64,000 bases of DNA from UBA1672 sp965263215 (GTDB taxonomy: Bacteria > Pseudomonadota > Alphaproteobacteria > Micavibrionales > Micavibrionaceae): positions 1,116,001 to 1,180,000 of the forward strand of contig OZ253663.1 of the NCBI GenBank assembly GCA_965263215.1. The letters run 5' to 3'. The notes under the pieces are model-generated. The model was not told the DNA's origin. It saw nothing but the letters and a program-made list of their open reading frames with translations, and did no database searches. A program made the position numbers and the translations under genes. This document shows positions 27,946-37,052 of this stretch, piece after piece; within the stretch, counting starts at the first letter, position 1, and each line of letters starts with the position of its first letter.

Positions 27946-28857
27946 TTAAAACCCGATCGGTTTGGCCAGACGCACACCCGCATCACTCAGGCACCATGCA
28001 AGGATGGCCTTTTGCGCATGAAGGCGGTTTTCGGCCTCATCGAAAATTACACTGGCGGGGGACTTTGCGACATCTTCGCTGACTTCTTCCCATTCATGGA
28101 TCGGCAGGCAGTGCATGAAAATTGCGTGTGGTTGCGCCAGAGCCATAAGCTCCGCATTCACCTGATACGGCCAGAATTTTTCGATGTCCTTGCCTTCTTG
28201 CCCCAATGACACCCATGTGTCAGTGACCAGAACATCCGCGCCTTTCGCGGCCTCTTTTGCATCATTGGTAAAATTCGTGCCCTTTGGTACGTTGCTATTT
28301 AAATCTTCCGGCAACGCCATCACAAAATCGAAATTCCAGATTTTTGAGGCATCAATGTAAGACTGACAAACATTATTATAATCACCGAACCATGCAATTT
28401 TTTTGCCCTCTGCAGTTTCAAGATGCTCCTCAATGGTCATCATATCGGCCATAATCTGACAGGGGTGCGACTTATTCGTCATGCCGTTGATAATCGGGAT
28501 ATCGGCATGCTTTGCCAATTCGGATAATTTTTCATGATCGCTCATCCGTACCATAATGGCATCAACATAACGCGATAAAACCTTGGCCGTGCTTTCGATG
28601 CTTTCTGCGCCGCCAAACTGCATTTCGCCTTTGCTCATCACAATTGTATGTCCACCAAGCTGCTTCATCGCCACATCGAATGACACACGTGTACGGGTAG
28701 AGAGTTTATCGAACACCATCGCGAGGGATAACCCCTCCATCACTTGCGGTGGGTTGAATTTCTCGGCCTTCAGCGCATGCGCATGTGTGATAATTGCCCG
28801 AAGGGTTTCCGGTGCGATATCCGGTAAATCCAGAAAATGTTTCACGGGTTTGGTCAT
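27946..28857 (-). CDS. argF: Ornithine carbamoyltransferase
   Basis: ArgF forms citrulline from ornithine and carbamoyl phosphate. The carbamoyl-phosphate loop STRTRVSFD, the segment HPCQIMADMMTI and the ornithine-binding FMHCLPIHEWEEVS, with its catalytic Cys, are intact. The 303 residues are normal. It starts 4 bp after the argD stop and is followed without a gap by a small hypothetical gene, consistent with one operon. Confidence 0.97.
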   Translation of the reverse strand: MTKPVKHFLDLPDIAPETLRAIITHAHALKAEKFNPPQVMEGLSLAMVFDKLSTRTRVSFDVAMKQLGGHTIVMSKGEMQFGGAESIESTAKVLSRYVDAIMVRMSDHEKLSELAKHADIPIINGMTNKSHPCQIMADMMTIEEHLETAEGKKIAWFGDYNNVCQSYIDASKIWNFDFVMALPEDLNSNVPKGTNFTNDAKEAAKGADVLVTDTWVSLGQEGKDIEKFWPYQVNAELMALAQPHAIFMHCLPIHEWEEVSEDVAKSPASVIFDEAENRLHAQKAILAWCLSDAGVRLAKPIGF

Positions 28858-28861
28858 TGTT

Positions 28862-30058
28862 TTAATCCATTTCTTTCAATGTTTTATCAATAATGCCGAT
28901 GGCTTCCTCGGCGTGTTCTTTTTGCAAAATCAGGGGCGGCGTCAAACGGAGCGTTGATTTACCCGCTTGTGTTGCCATCAATCCATTTGATTGCAGATTT
29001 CTCAAAACGTTTTTGATTTCGAATACGGTATCCACACCAATCATCAGGCCTTTGCCGCGAATATCGGTGATTTTGTTGGATTCACGTTGAATTTTGGCGA
29101 GGCCGTCAAACAAAAGGCTCGACATTTCCTGCACGTGCTCCATAAAACCGTCTTGTGTCATTTCTTCCATGACGCATGCGGCCACAGCGCAGGCGAGGGG
29201 GTTTCCACCGTATGTTGTTCCATGCGTTCCAACGACGATGGCTTTGCCGAATTTCTCTTTTGCTGCCATTGCACCCACGGGAAATCCGCTGCCCATGCCC
29301 TTTGCCCACGCGGCAATGTCGGGTTCTACGCCGAATGATTGATAGGCGTGGAGCGTTCCGAGCCTTCCAAATCCGGCCTGCACTTCATCAAAGATCAGGC
29401 AGATATTTTCGCTGTCACAAAGGGCTCTTAGCGCTTTTAAAAATGTTTCATCCGCAGGCACCAATCCACCTTCACCCTGAACAGGCTCAATAATGATGGC
29501 GGCGGTTTTATCGGAAACCAATGCTTTCACGCTGTCTATGTCATTGAATTCCGCGTAATGCACGCCCTCAAGATATGGCCCGAAAAAGGGCTGTGTGTGG
29601 CGTTTTTCGGTGACGCTGGCTGAGCCGTATGTGCGCCCATGGAATGATTTACGGAAGGCGATAATCTCGTTGCAGTGCTCGCCCTTTTCATCATACGCCC
29701 ATTTGCGCGCGCATTTCAGGGAGGCCTCAACACTCTCCGTGCCGCTGTTGGAGAAGTAAATTTGATCAAAGCAACTTGATTGGATCAAGAGCTTGGCAGC
29801 CTTGAGTTTCTCTTGCGTTGCGTAGGATGCCTGACAGGTCATCATCCGCGCGGCCTGCTTGTTTATGGTTTCCAGTAATTTCGGATTGGCATGCCCAAGC
29901 GAAGCCACAGCAATACCTGCGGCGAAATCCAGATATTTCTTCCCGTCCGTATCAAACGCATAGCAACCCTCTCCGTGGTCCATGACAACAGGCTGGGAAT
30001 TATATGTTGAAACCAAAACGTCTTCGGTTTCCTTGATGATGTCTTGCGTGGTTGTCAT
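28862..30058 (-). CDS. argD: Acetylornithine aminotransferase
   Basis: A PLP-dependent class-III aminotransferase that converts N-acetylglutamate semialdehyde to N-acetylornithine. Landmarks are GIAVASLGHANPK, YFSNSGTESVEASLK, ICLIFDEVQAGFGR with the PLP-contacting Asp, and the Schiff-base lysine in AWAKGMGSGFPVGA. The 398-residue length is standard. Such enzymes may also serve as succinyldiaminopimelate aminotransferase for lysine. It lies between a DUF805 gene and argF on the same strand. Confidence 0.95.
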   Translation of the reverse strand: MTTTQDIIKETEDVLVSTYNSQPVVMDHGEGCYAFDTDGKKYLDFAAGIAVASLGHANPKLLETINKQAARMMTCQASYATQEKLKAAKLLIQSSCFDQIYFSNSGTESVEASLKCARKWAYDEKGEHCNEIIAFRKSFHGRTYGSASVTEKRHTQPFFGPYLEGVHYAEFNDIDSVKALVSDKTAAIIIEPVQGEGGLVPADETFLKALRALCDSENICLIFDEVQAGFGRLGTLHAYQSFGVEPDIAAWAKGMGSGFPVGAMAAKEKFGKAIVVGTHGTTYGGNPLACAVAACVMEEMTQDGFMEHVQEMSSLLFDGLAKIQRESNKITDIRGKGLMIGVDTVFEIKNVLRNLQSNGLMATQAGKSTLRLTPPLILQKEHAEEAIGIIDKTLKEMD

Positions 30059-30110
30059 TTTTTTGGTCCTTATGATTTAAAAACGTCCTTAAAATAATCT
30101 TATATCTCTC

Positions 30111-30563
30111 TTAAAACTCATCGTATGAAAGTTTTGAGTTTTTGTTTCTTTGGCCTTTAACGAAAAGCAGTAAAGCTTGGAAAGTCATGATAAATAAATT
30201 CAGTCCCATAACGATCGTTGTTACAACAAATGGATTCCTTTCCATAATTTCAAATATATCAAATACAGACCCGGGAAGAACCCATATTGGAACCATAACA
30301 AACAGCGGAGACAAAGGTATCAATATTAACCAAAAACTCCATCCTAAGTCTCTTAATCGCTTAATATCAAAAACAAAACTAAGGTAGCCTATGAAAATTG
30401 CGGCTGGTATAAATAAATAGAATGGAGGAAAATATTCATGTCCGAAGATTAACGGAGGGAGTATAAAAATAAGTGATGCAACCGTTAAATAGACATATTT
30501 AAAAAGAAAATAATCTAACCTTCCTAAGGCTCCATATCTGGGATCTAGAAATGTAAAGTTCAT
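30111..30563 (-). CDS. DUF805-family membrane protein
   Basis: A 150-residue integral membrane protein with four hydrophobic helices. The N-terminal GRLDYFLFKYVYL and the central RLRDLGWSFWLILIPL match the DUF805 pattern. Its function is unknown. The start ATG shares its A with the argB stop codon (TGATG), so it is translationally coupled to argB. It is one of several small genes inserted into the arginine operon. Confidence 0.88.
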   Translation of the reverse strand: MNFTFLDPRYGALGRLDYFLFKYVYLTVASLIFILPPLIFGHEYFPPFYLFIPAAIFIGYLSFVFDIKRLRDLGWSFWLILIPLSPLFVMVPIWVLPGSVFDIFEIMERNPFVVTTIVMGLNLFIMTFQALLLFVKGQRNKNSKLSYDEF

Positions 30564-31468
30564 CACTTCCCCCCGATGGCCTTTTGAACATCGACTTCGT
30601 TCATGTAATTGGCGCATTCACTTTCCCGCAGGATCATGGTGCCGGGTCCGACGGATTCAAATATTTCCTTATGCAGAGCATTTTCCCGTAAGCCGTTAAT
30701 CAAATGGATGCGTTTGACGCCTGCGTTTAAGGCCTCAAGGCAGTTTTCCATTTTTACTTTCATACCGTCCGTGACGATGCCGTCTTTAATTAAACCGGGG
30801 ATATCCTCCGCCGTCACCATCAGGGCCGTTTCGCCATCAATATTCACGCCGTCCACATCGCTCATAAAGATCAGCTTATCGGCCTTCAAGCCTGAGGCGA
30901 GTTGTGTTGCGATGGTGTCAGCGTTGATGTTGCACAAATGGCCATCCGCACTGATTGACAGGCAAGGGCAGGCGATAAAGTCAGTGATCTTTAACTTCCG
31001 CATCACGGGGCGTGTATGAATATCGGCGATATCCCCGACAAAGCCAAAATCAACAGGCTCTTTCGGGCGTAAATTAACGCTCATCCAGTCAGAGGGGACG
31101 GCGTTAAAACACAGTCCTTCGACGTTATGTTGTTGCATGGCTTCGTAGATGCTCAAGGATAAATCACCGCCGATAACCTCGCGGATGACTTGCATTGTTG
31201 CCGCATCGGTAATGCGCCGCCCGTCATCCTTTTTTACCTCGATACCGCGCTGTTCAAGCGCCGCGTCAATCGCATTCCCCCCGCCATAAATCAGAATAAC
31301 TTTAATCCCAACCAGATTGAGTTCCTTAATATTGGCGATCAGATTACTGCGCGCGGTTGCGTCTTCAATCACGCTGCCGCTGGCTTTCACGATGAAAAGA
31401 TTGTCGCGGAATTTACTCTCGTAAAATGCGTTGATGAAAAAATCTGGGAGTTTGCTTTTATCTGGCAT
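30563..31468 (-). CDS. argB: Acetylglutamate kinase
   Basis: ArgB phosphorylates N-acetylglutamate, the second step of arginine synthesis and the usual site of feedback inhibition. The amino-acid-kinase fold is visible: IVKASGSVIED, LIYGGGNAIDAALEQRG, DGRRITDAATM and LCNINADTIATQLAS. At 301 residues it is normal. The first Gly-rich loop reads KASGS rather than the usual KYGG/KLGG, a variation worth noting. It is 12 bp downstream of argC. Confidence 0.95.
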   Translation of the reverse strand: MPDKSKLPDFFINAFYESKFRDNLFIVKASGSVIEDATARSNLIANIKELNLVGIKVILIYGGGNAIDAALEQRGIEVKKDDGRRITDAATMQVIREVIGGDLSLSIYEAMQQHNVEGLCFNAVPSDWMSVNLRPKEPVDFGFVGDIADIHTRPVMRKLKITDFIACPCLSISADGHLCNINADTIATQLASGLKADKLIFMSDVDGVNIDGETALMVTAEDIPGLIKDGIVTDGMKVKMENCLEALNAGVKRIHLINGLRENALHKEIFESVGPGTMILRESECANYMNEVDVQKAIGGK

Positions 31469-31480
31469 TGTTCTAATTCC

Positions 31481-32482
31481 TTATGGGTAAAGCGGGCTGA
31501 GTTGGGTTAGCCCTTCGGTTTCATCATAACCGCATATTAAATTCATGTTCTGCACCGCGCATCCCGCTGCACCTTTTACTAGGTTATCAAGTGCGCCTTG
31601 TACGATATGGGTTTTTGTTGGGACGTCATAACCAAAGCTCAAATCACAGAAATTAGAGCCGATAATATTGGCGAGTGCGACTTCATCTTGCAGCCTTACA
31701 AAAGGATGGCCTTCATACACATCGCCCGCGCATTTCATCTCTGCGCCATCTTTGGTGGTGACGAACGCGGTGGCGAAAATACCCCGCGTAAACGGCCCTG
31801 ATGTTGGTACGAAGTTCAACTGATCTTCGCTAATGTCTGCGGATCTGCAAATTTCAGGGATGTGTCTATGTTTGTTGATGTTATAGCTTTTCATGTTGTG
31901 ACTCCGCACGGGGTGGTGCGTGCCGTCGCTTGCAGTTTTTCCTGATCCGCTGGAACCTGTCACCGCCATGATATCCGCATGTTTAATCGTGCCCGCAAAT
32001 GGAAACAGCATAAGCTGCGCGAGGAGGGCAAAGCACCCCGGATTGGCAACTAATTCTGCTTTGGCGATAGCGTCCGCACCGACAATCTCCGGCGCACCGT
32101 AAATCGCCTTATCCAATAAATCGGCGTGGTTATGCGGTGTGGCATAATATTTTTCGTATGTGGCGACATCATCCAGCCTGAAATCCGCCGATAAATCTAT
32201 GATTTTTACTTTTCCATAGAGCGCGGCAACAGTATCTTGCGCGGTTTTGTGGGGGAGGCACAAAAACACAACATCACTATCCGCCGCAATTTTATCCAAA
32301 TCAGGATTGGTCACGGGGTGATCCATGTGCGCCAGATGCGGGTAAACATCACCAATACTCACGCCATCATGTTGCCGTGAGGTGATATGCGCGATCTCCA
32401 CCTTTGGGTGCGCGTTTATAAGTCTTAATAGCTCTAATCCGGTGTAGCCGGTTATGCCGATAATTGATATGCGTGTAGCCAT
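31481..32482 (-). CDS. argC: N-acetyl-gamma-glutamyl-phosphate reductase
   Basis: ArgC reduces N-acetylglutamyl phosphate with NADPH. The nucleotide-binding IIGITGYTGLELLRL, the catalytic cysteine in ELVANPGCFALLAQL, and the substrate segments HHPVRSHNM and VPTSGPFTRGI are visible. I chose the ATG at 32482 (MATRIS) because family proteins begin directly with the Rossmann strand; a start at 32506 adds 8 residues. Its 5' end overlaps the 3' end of the upstream P-loop gene by about 30 bases. Confidence 0.95.
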   Translation of the reverse strand: MATRISIIGITGYTGLELLRLINAHPKVEIAHITSRQHDGVSIGDVYPHLAHMDHPVTNPDLDKIAADSDVVFLCLPHKTAQDTVAALYGKVKIIDLSADFRLDDVATYEKYYATPHNHADLLDKAIYGAPEIVGADAIAKAELVANPGCFALLAQLMLFPFAGTIKHADIMAVTGSSGSGKTASDGTHHPVRSHNMKSYNINKHRHIPEICRSADISEDQLNFVPTSGPFTRGIFATAFVTTKDGAEMKCAGDVYEGHPFVRLQDEVALANIIGSNFCDLSFGYDVPTKTHIVQGALDNLVKGAAGCAVQNMNLICGYDETEGLTQLSPLYP

Positions 32483-33543
32483 CTTGAGATCACCAAATCC
32501 ATCCATTCTGTTGTCGGGTTGAAGGCGTTATAAACAATAACGTCCATTTCATCCCTGATAATTGTTTTACCCACTTCGTTGTCTGTCACCGGGCCGCTGA
32601 TTACGTCGATCGGCACGCCTATGTCGGCGCATCCTTTTGCCAAGCCAATCGCAGCCACAGGATCACCTGCACAACCAATATGAAGCCTTACATTCTTTTG
32701 TATCTCCGGCGTTTTAAGAACGGCCGAAACGCCGTATTTACCCATTAACCCGTCACCAAATTCTACGATAATCGCATCAGGGTTATCTTGGCTTAGGTAA
32801 TCCAGTGCACCCTTTGTCATTTGGTTCATTGTTTCATCATCAATATTTGCAGTTGAGGTTATCCCTGCATCAACAAATGATACCGCGTTATAAACGCCGT
32901 AATCTTGCATCTTATAGAGATCACGGAGCGCACCAACACCCGTAAGCTTTGCGCCCGCCAGTTTCATACCCATCCGCGTTAGGGTTTTTGTGATTTCAAT
33001 GGCGACGGTGGTTTTACCACTATCCATGCTTGTGCCCGTAACAATAATCAGCGGGATCGTACTGCTCATTGTGTCTTTTAGGCTATAGAGCGTTTTTTGA
33101 TTGATATTAAGTTGTTTACCTTTTCTTGTAATGCCGCCCAATATTCTGATCCGCAACGGGTTGCCCACTTCCTTTGTGTTTGCGCTTGTGCATTCACCGG
33201 CCACACCGCCAAGGTTTAATAAATGGATAATGTCACCCGGATGTAATGAGGTTGGTAGATCACCAACAAAGCCTTTAAGCGCCCGTCTTTGACCCAAAGC
33301 CACAGCAATAATATCACCTTTTTTAAGCTTCGACATCCGTCCTGAAGGGAGCTCCAGTTCATTATAAACCGTTTTATCTTCCAAAACTTCCGCAGCGAGA
33401 ACCGTGCCCATCTCACAGGGCAGAGCCACCGATGGATCATCCATAATTGTTTCGACGTGGTTGAGCTCCAGATTTTTTGTCACGGAGCTGATTTTGTCTA
33501 TAAATATCTCTGTCATTTTTTTCGTATTTCGTTTTTTGTTCAT
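32452..33543 (-). CDS. P-loop protein of the dethiobiotin-synthetase/DUF1611 (DgcN-like) type
   Basis: The 363-residue protein has an N-terminal beta-rich domain (about 1-140, with KKGDIIAVALGQRRALKGF) and a C-terminal P-loop domain starting IIVTGTSMDSGKTTVA. KLAGAKLTGVGALRDLY, VSFVDAGITSTAN and AIIVEFGDGLMGKYG follow. This layout resembles BioD-like ATPases and the DUF1611/DgcN family. A DUF1611 member, DgcN, has been described as a D-glutamate N-acetyltransferase. It lies upstream of argC with a ~30-bp overlap, hence in the arginine operon, where no argA or argJ is seen. A role in N-acetylglutamate formation is a hypothesis. The start is uncertain (33543 or 33516). Confidence 0.75.
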   Translation of the reverse strand: MNKKRNTKKMTEIFIDKISSVTKNLELNHVETIMDDPSVALPCEMGTVLAAEVLEDKTVYNELELPSGRMSKLKKGDIIAVALGQRRALKGFVGDLPTSLHPGDIIHLLNLGGVAGECTSANTKEVGNPLRIRILGGITRKGKQLNINQKTLYSLKDTMSSTIPLIIVTGTSMDSGKTTVAIEITKTLTRMGMKLAGAKLTGVGALRDLYKMQDYGVYNAVSFVDAGITSTANIDDETMNQMTKGALDYLSQDNPDAIIVEFGDGLMGKYGVSAVLKTPEIQKNVRLHIGCAGDPVAAIGLAKGCADIGVPIDVISGPVTDNEVGKTIIRDEMDVIVYNAFNPTTEWMDLVISRWLHAYQLSA

Positions 33544-33649
33544 CAATAAAATGCCGTAATCACCCTATAAATACAAGGGTGTAAGTGGTTGGTTTTTAAG
33601 GGAATCGTAAGCCTGGTATTGAAAACGGTCATGATGTTGGGAATTGGCA

Positions 33650-33709
33650 GCACAAAACGTCTCGCTGAAGGAGGATTTCCTAGCGGGTCAATCGTCGTCG
33701 GTTTTGTGT
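33650..33709 (-). ncRNA. Candidate structured leader RNA upstream of the arginine operon
   Basis: The arms CACAAAAC (33651-33658) and GTTTTGTG (33701-33708) form an 8-bp stem, plus one G-U pair. Inside it a second hairpin pairs CGCT (33663-33666) with AGCG (33682-33685) and AGGA with TCCT around a 5-base loop. On the minus strand it lies about 110-170 bases before the P-loop/argC genes, the position of a leader regulator. On the plus strand it precedes the TraB/ChaN-like gene. I cannot match it to a known riboswitch. Confidence 0.35.
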
Positions 33710-33755
33710 CAGTGCATAATTCATAGTGCAATCAAAAGCATATATTTTGCGTAAG

Positions 33756-33779
33756 TGTCAAGCATTTTTGTTTTTGACA
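33756..33779 (+). promoter_or_regulatory. Inverted repeat / possible promoter-operator
   Basis: TGTCAA (33756-33761) and TTGACA (33774-33779) form an inverted repeat with 12 bases between arms. The right arm is also a perfect -35 hexamer for the plus-strand gene at 33828, but the best -10 (TATTAC) is only 15 bases away, so promoter function is doubtful. A dimeric repressor site is an alternative. Confidence 0.3.
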
Positions 33780-33827
33780 GCAGTTAACATAAAATATTAC
33801 GATGAAAGAAAAATAAAGGGTGATGCT

Positions 33828-34754
33828 ATGGGTGATGAAGAAATCAATAAGGCCGTCTATCAAGATTTTGCGCTGCGTACCTATGCAAGCGTCAGAACCT
33901 TTATGGAATCTTATCTCAGAACAAACCGGGAAGGAACGCCTCTGCTGGTTGTTGTTGGTGAACAGCATCTTGATATCGATCTGGAAAAGAAAGCGAATGA
34001 AAATATACCCGATGAACTGCAGGAGCCTGCACTTGCCGCTGCTTTCGCTGAAATTGGTGCGTTAGAGGCTGCTGCGCGTTTGGTAGGGCGTGACGATATT
34101 GCATTGTCCATAGAGCTTCCTCCCGAAAGTTTGCCAAAATATGTCACGGCTATTCGTGAGAATGGTGGAATTGTTCCTGATCCGTATAAAGAGCTTCCCT
34201 TTATGCATACGCTTGCTTTTGCCGTTAATAACAATATTGAAATTGTACCGACTGATCCGGGGCTAGAGCATCGAAAAACAAATGAAGACCTAAGAGAAGA
34301 AATGCAAAAAACGGCTATTTCGGCTATTGCGAGCAGTGAAGATCCGCCGCGCATTATTGTTCATGTCGGCGGACAAAATCATATTTCCAACCTTTCAGGG
34401 TATCTGAACAGAGAGATCCGCGCGAATGAGGGGGATGTGTTGCGCGATGATCGTCCCAATCCGTTTGCAGGTGTTTTTGATAATGTCTTGTTTTTTAATG
34501 CTACAAGAAACGCAGAGCAATATATCGATAGTCTGGGGCTTTCACCAAACTCTACGGCTATTGCGGAATCCAGATATGCGGAAAATCCGGCAAATGCCAT
34601 TCAGATTGATGCGCCCGGCAGAATGAGCGAAGCTGTCGCCAATAATATTGGTGAAATGGTCAGGCAAGCGGCGACAGATTACAATGAGAGTATGAAGGCT
34701 GCCGCTGAAGAGGGCGGCACGCCGGATAATAACCTCATAATGGCGAAAATGTAA
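33828..34754 (+). CDS. TraB/ChaN-like (Tiki-superfamily) protein
   Basis: A 308-residue protein without signal peptide. LLVVVGEQHLDIDL near the N-terminus, a conserved-looking acidic/aromatic middle (VGRDDIALSIELPPESLPKY) and IIVHVGGQNHISNLSGYL near residue 185 match the pattern of TraB/GumN/ChaN/EreA-like proteins. In that superfamily a GExH motif and a distant G-H motif bind a metal or haem. Substrate and role are unknown. AAAGGG lies about 7 bases before the ATG at 33828; an upstream in-frame ATG lacks such a site. It is divergent from the arginine operon. Confidence 0.6.
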   Translation: MGDEEINKAVYQDFALRTYASVRTFMESYLRTNREGTPLLVVVGEQHLDIDLEKKANENIPDELQEPALAAAFAEIGALEAAARLVGRDDIALSIELPPESLPKYVTAIRENGGIVPDPYKELPFMHTLAFAVNNNIEIVPTDPGLEHRKTNEDLREEMQKTAISAIASSEDPPRIIVHVGGQNHISNLSGYLNREIRANEGDVLRDDRPNPFAGVFDNVLFFNATRNAEQYIDSLGLSPNSTAIAESRYAENPANAIQIDAPGRMSEAVANNIGEMVRQAATDYNESMKAAAEEGGTPDNNLIMAKM

Positions 34755-34765
34755 CGGCGGAGACT

Positions 34766-35962
34766 CTATTTCTTTAGTGGCAATGTATGCTCTACAAGCC
34801 TAACCCAATATTCTGTTGCAATCGGTATTAAATCATCGTTGAAATCATACCCTGCGTTATGCAATCCCTTGCTACACGGGTGGTCAGGTTCATTGATGAC
34901 ACCTTGACCAATTTTTACATACGCCCCGGGCACGTGATAGAGGAAGGCACCGAAATCTTCACCACCCATGGATGGCTTCGCATCAGTGATGACCATTAAG
35001 TCACCCATATAATCTTGTGCAACCTCTGTACATATCCGTGCTTGTTCAGAATCGTTTATCGTTGGCTCTGTTCTGTTTTCATAGACGCAATTCGCGTTGG
35101 CGCGGTGACTGCTCGCGATTTTCGATGATATTTCCTTAATACGCTTTTCTGTTTGTTTGCGCTGGTTTTGGCAATATGTACGCACAGTCCCGCTGAATTT
35201 AACGGATGCAGGGGTAACATTAAACGCGCCTGTACCGCCGTGGATATTGGTCACGCTAATGACGAGCGGCTCAAACGGGTCTGTTTCGCGGCTGACGATT
35301 GTTTGGATAGCTGTGACTATTTCACAGGATATAGTGACGGGGTCAACGAACGTATGCGGTTTAGAAGCGTGACCGCCTTTGCCTTCGACTGTGACTTCAA
35401 AATAATCAACGGCGGCCATACTGGGCCCGTTATTAATTTCAAAATATCCCAAAGGCGCATAAGGCCAGTTATGCATGGCATAAAGCGCATCGCAAGGAAA
35501 ACGCTCTAAAAACCCATCAGCGAGCATGGCTTCTGCGCCTTCACCATTTTCTTCTGCAGGTTGAAAAATAAGGTTAACTTTGCCATCAAACTTATTGTTT
35601 TCTTTTAGATATTTTGCTGTCGCCAACAGAACTGCCGTGTGGCCATCATGGCCACATCCATGCATTTTCCCTTCGGTTAATGACATCCAGTCTTTGTTCG
35701 GCTCTTCGAAAATATCAAGTGCATCCATATCCGCGCGAATACCAATGGCCTTACCACTGTCGTTTTTTTCGCCTTCTATGGTTGCGACAATGCCAGTCAT
35801 GCCAATGCCGCGCACAAATGGGATATCCCATTCGGTTAACTTTTTGGCGATTAAATCACCCGCATAGCTTTCTTCGAATGCGGTCTGTGGATTTTGGTGC
35901 ATGTCACGGCGATATTCCGTGAACTCATCCTTCAGGGCTTGAATTGACTCTCTAACGCTCAT
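34766..35962 (-). CDS. M20-family amidohydrolase (hippurate/N-acyl-amino-acid hydrolase-like)
   Basis: A zinc-dependent peptidase-family M20D enzyme of 398 residues that removes N-acyl groups from amino acids. Landmarks are RRDMHQNPQTAFEE, IGIRADMDALDI, MHGCGHDGHTAVLL with metal-binding Cys and His, and IFQPAEENGEGAEAM. The C-terminal SMGGEDFGAFLYHVPGAYV completes the active site. In a genome with linear arginine synthesis such an enzyme could act as acetylornithine deacetylase; the position beside the arginine genes fits, but the sequence looks closer to hippurate hydrolases. It lies 12 bp downstream of yejE. Confidence 0.9.
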   Translation of the reverse strand: MSVRESIQALKDEFTEYRRDMHQNPQTAFEESYAGDLIAKKLTEWDIPFVRGIGMTGIVATIEGEKNDSGKAIGIRADMDALDIFEEPNKDWMSLTEGKMHGCGHDGHTAVLLATAKYLKENNKFDGKVNLIFQPAEENGEGAEAMLADGFLERFPCDALYAMHNWPYAPLGYFEINNGPSMAAVDYFEVTVEGKGGHASKPHTFVDPVTISCEIVTAIQTIVSRETDPFEPLVISVTNIHGGTGAFNVTPASVKFSGTVRTYCQNQRKQTEKRIKEISSKIASSHRANANCVYENRTEPTINDSEQARICTEVAQDYMGDLMVITDAKPSMGGEDFGAFLYHVPGAYVKIGQGVINEPDHPCSKGLHNAGYDFNDDLIPIATEYWVRLVEHTLPLKK

Positions 35963-35974
35963 GATTTTTATCTC

Positions 35975-37012
35975 TTACAATGTTGTTTTACGCGGATCAA
36001 ATGCATCACGCACAGCTTCGCCGATAAAAGTCAAGAGTGTAAGCATGATGGCGAGAGATAAAAACGCAGCGATCCCGAGCCACGGTGCCTGAAGGTTGTT
36101 TTTGCCTTGCGCCAAAAGTTCACCCAAAGACGGGCTACCCGGCGGCATACCAAGGCCAAGAAAATCGAGCGCAGTGAGATATGTTATGGAGGCCGTCAGA
36201 ATAAAAGGCATAAAGGTCATGGTGGCAACCATTGCATTGGGCAGAACGTGCCGCCACATAATCACAGGGTTGGAGATACCCAAAGCACCCGCAGCGCGAA
36301 CATAATCGAAATTCCGTGCGCGTAAAAATTCGGCGCGCACAACATCAACAAGTTTCATCCAAGAGAATAGGAGTAATATGAGCAGTAGGCTCCAAAATCC
36401 GGGTATGAACATAGACGCAAATATAATCAGGATGTAAAGACTTGGCAGGCTGGCCCAGATCTCCATAGTGCGTTGCATGATAATGTCTGTCCATCCGCCG
36501 TAATACCCTTGAATAGCGCCGGCCGTGACACCGATGACGGAACTGACCAGTGTTAGGATAATGCCGAATAAGACAGATATTCGAAATCCGTAAATCACCC
36601 GTGCGGCGACGTCGCGCCCCTGATCATCTGTGCCGAGCCAATTCACTTTATCAGGCGGTGTCGGGGCGGGTTTAGAGAGGTCGTAATTAATGGTGTCATA
36701 GTAAAATGGTATTGGCGGCCAGAGCATCCAACCTTTTTTGCCGTCCTCTCCGATAATTAATTCTTGTACAAATTCATCCCTGTACTCTGCTTCGGTTTCG
36801 AAGTCACCGCCAAAGGTTGTTTCGGGATAATTGAAAAACACGGGGTAATACAGGCTGCCTTCATATTTCAACACGATAGGTTTGTCATTGGCAATAAGCT
36901 CCGCGCCTGACGCAACCAGCAACAGCGCAAGGAATATCCAAAAACTCCAAAAGCCGCGTTTATTTGCGCGGAATTGGGATAGTCGTCTACGTGTGAGGGG
37001 CGTTAACTTCAT
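35975..37012 (-). CDS. yejE: Peptide/microcin ABC transporter permease YejE
   Basis: The inner-membrane permease of the Yej oligopeptide importer. The start KLTPLTRRRLSQFRANKRGFWSFWIF is the YejE/OppC-type N-terminal segment. The NWLGTDDQGRDVAARVIYG motif precedes five further membrane helices, and the EAA-type cytoplasmic loop is in YVRAAGALGISNPVIMWRHV. The 345-residue length is normal. It is separated from yejB by an MFS transporter gene. Confidence 0.94.
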   Translation of the reverse strand: MKLTPLTRRRLSQFRANKRGFWSFWIFLALLLVASGAELIANDKPIVLKYEGSLYYPVFFNYPETTFGGDFETEAEYRDEFVQELIIGEDGKKGWMLWPPIPFYYDTINYDLSKPAPTPPDKVNWLGTDDQGRDVAARVIYGFRISVLFGIILTLVSSVIGVTAGAIQGYYGGWTDIIMQRTMEIWASLPSLYILIIFASMFIPGFWSLLLILLLFSWMKLVDVVRAEFLRARNFDYVRAAGALGISNPVIMWRHVLPNAMVATMTFMPFILTASITYLTALDFLGLGMPPGSPSLGELLAQGKNNLQAPWLGIAAFLSLAIMLTLLTFIGEAVRDAFDPRKTTL

Positions 37013-37052
37013 AGCATAAGACTATAGGCAAATTTTTGCGCTTTCAAAAGTC

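Noticed and set aside
33544..33827. tRNA or small RNA gene in the 284-bp gap
   Set aside because: No cloverleaf or T-loop sequence was found; only the two-stem repeat reported above.
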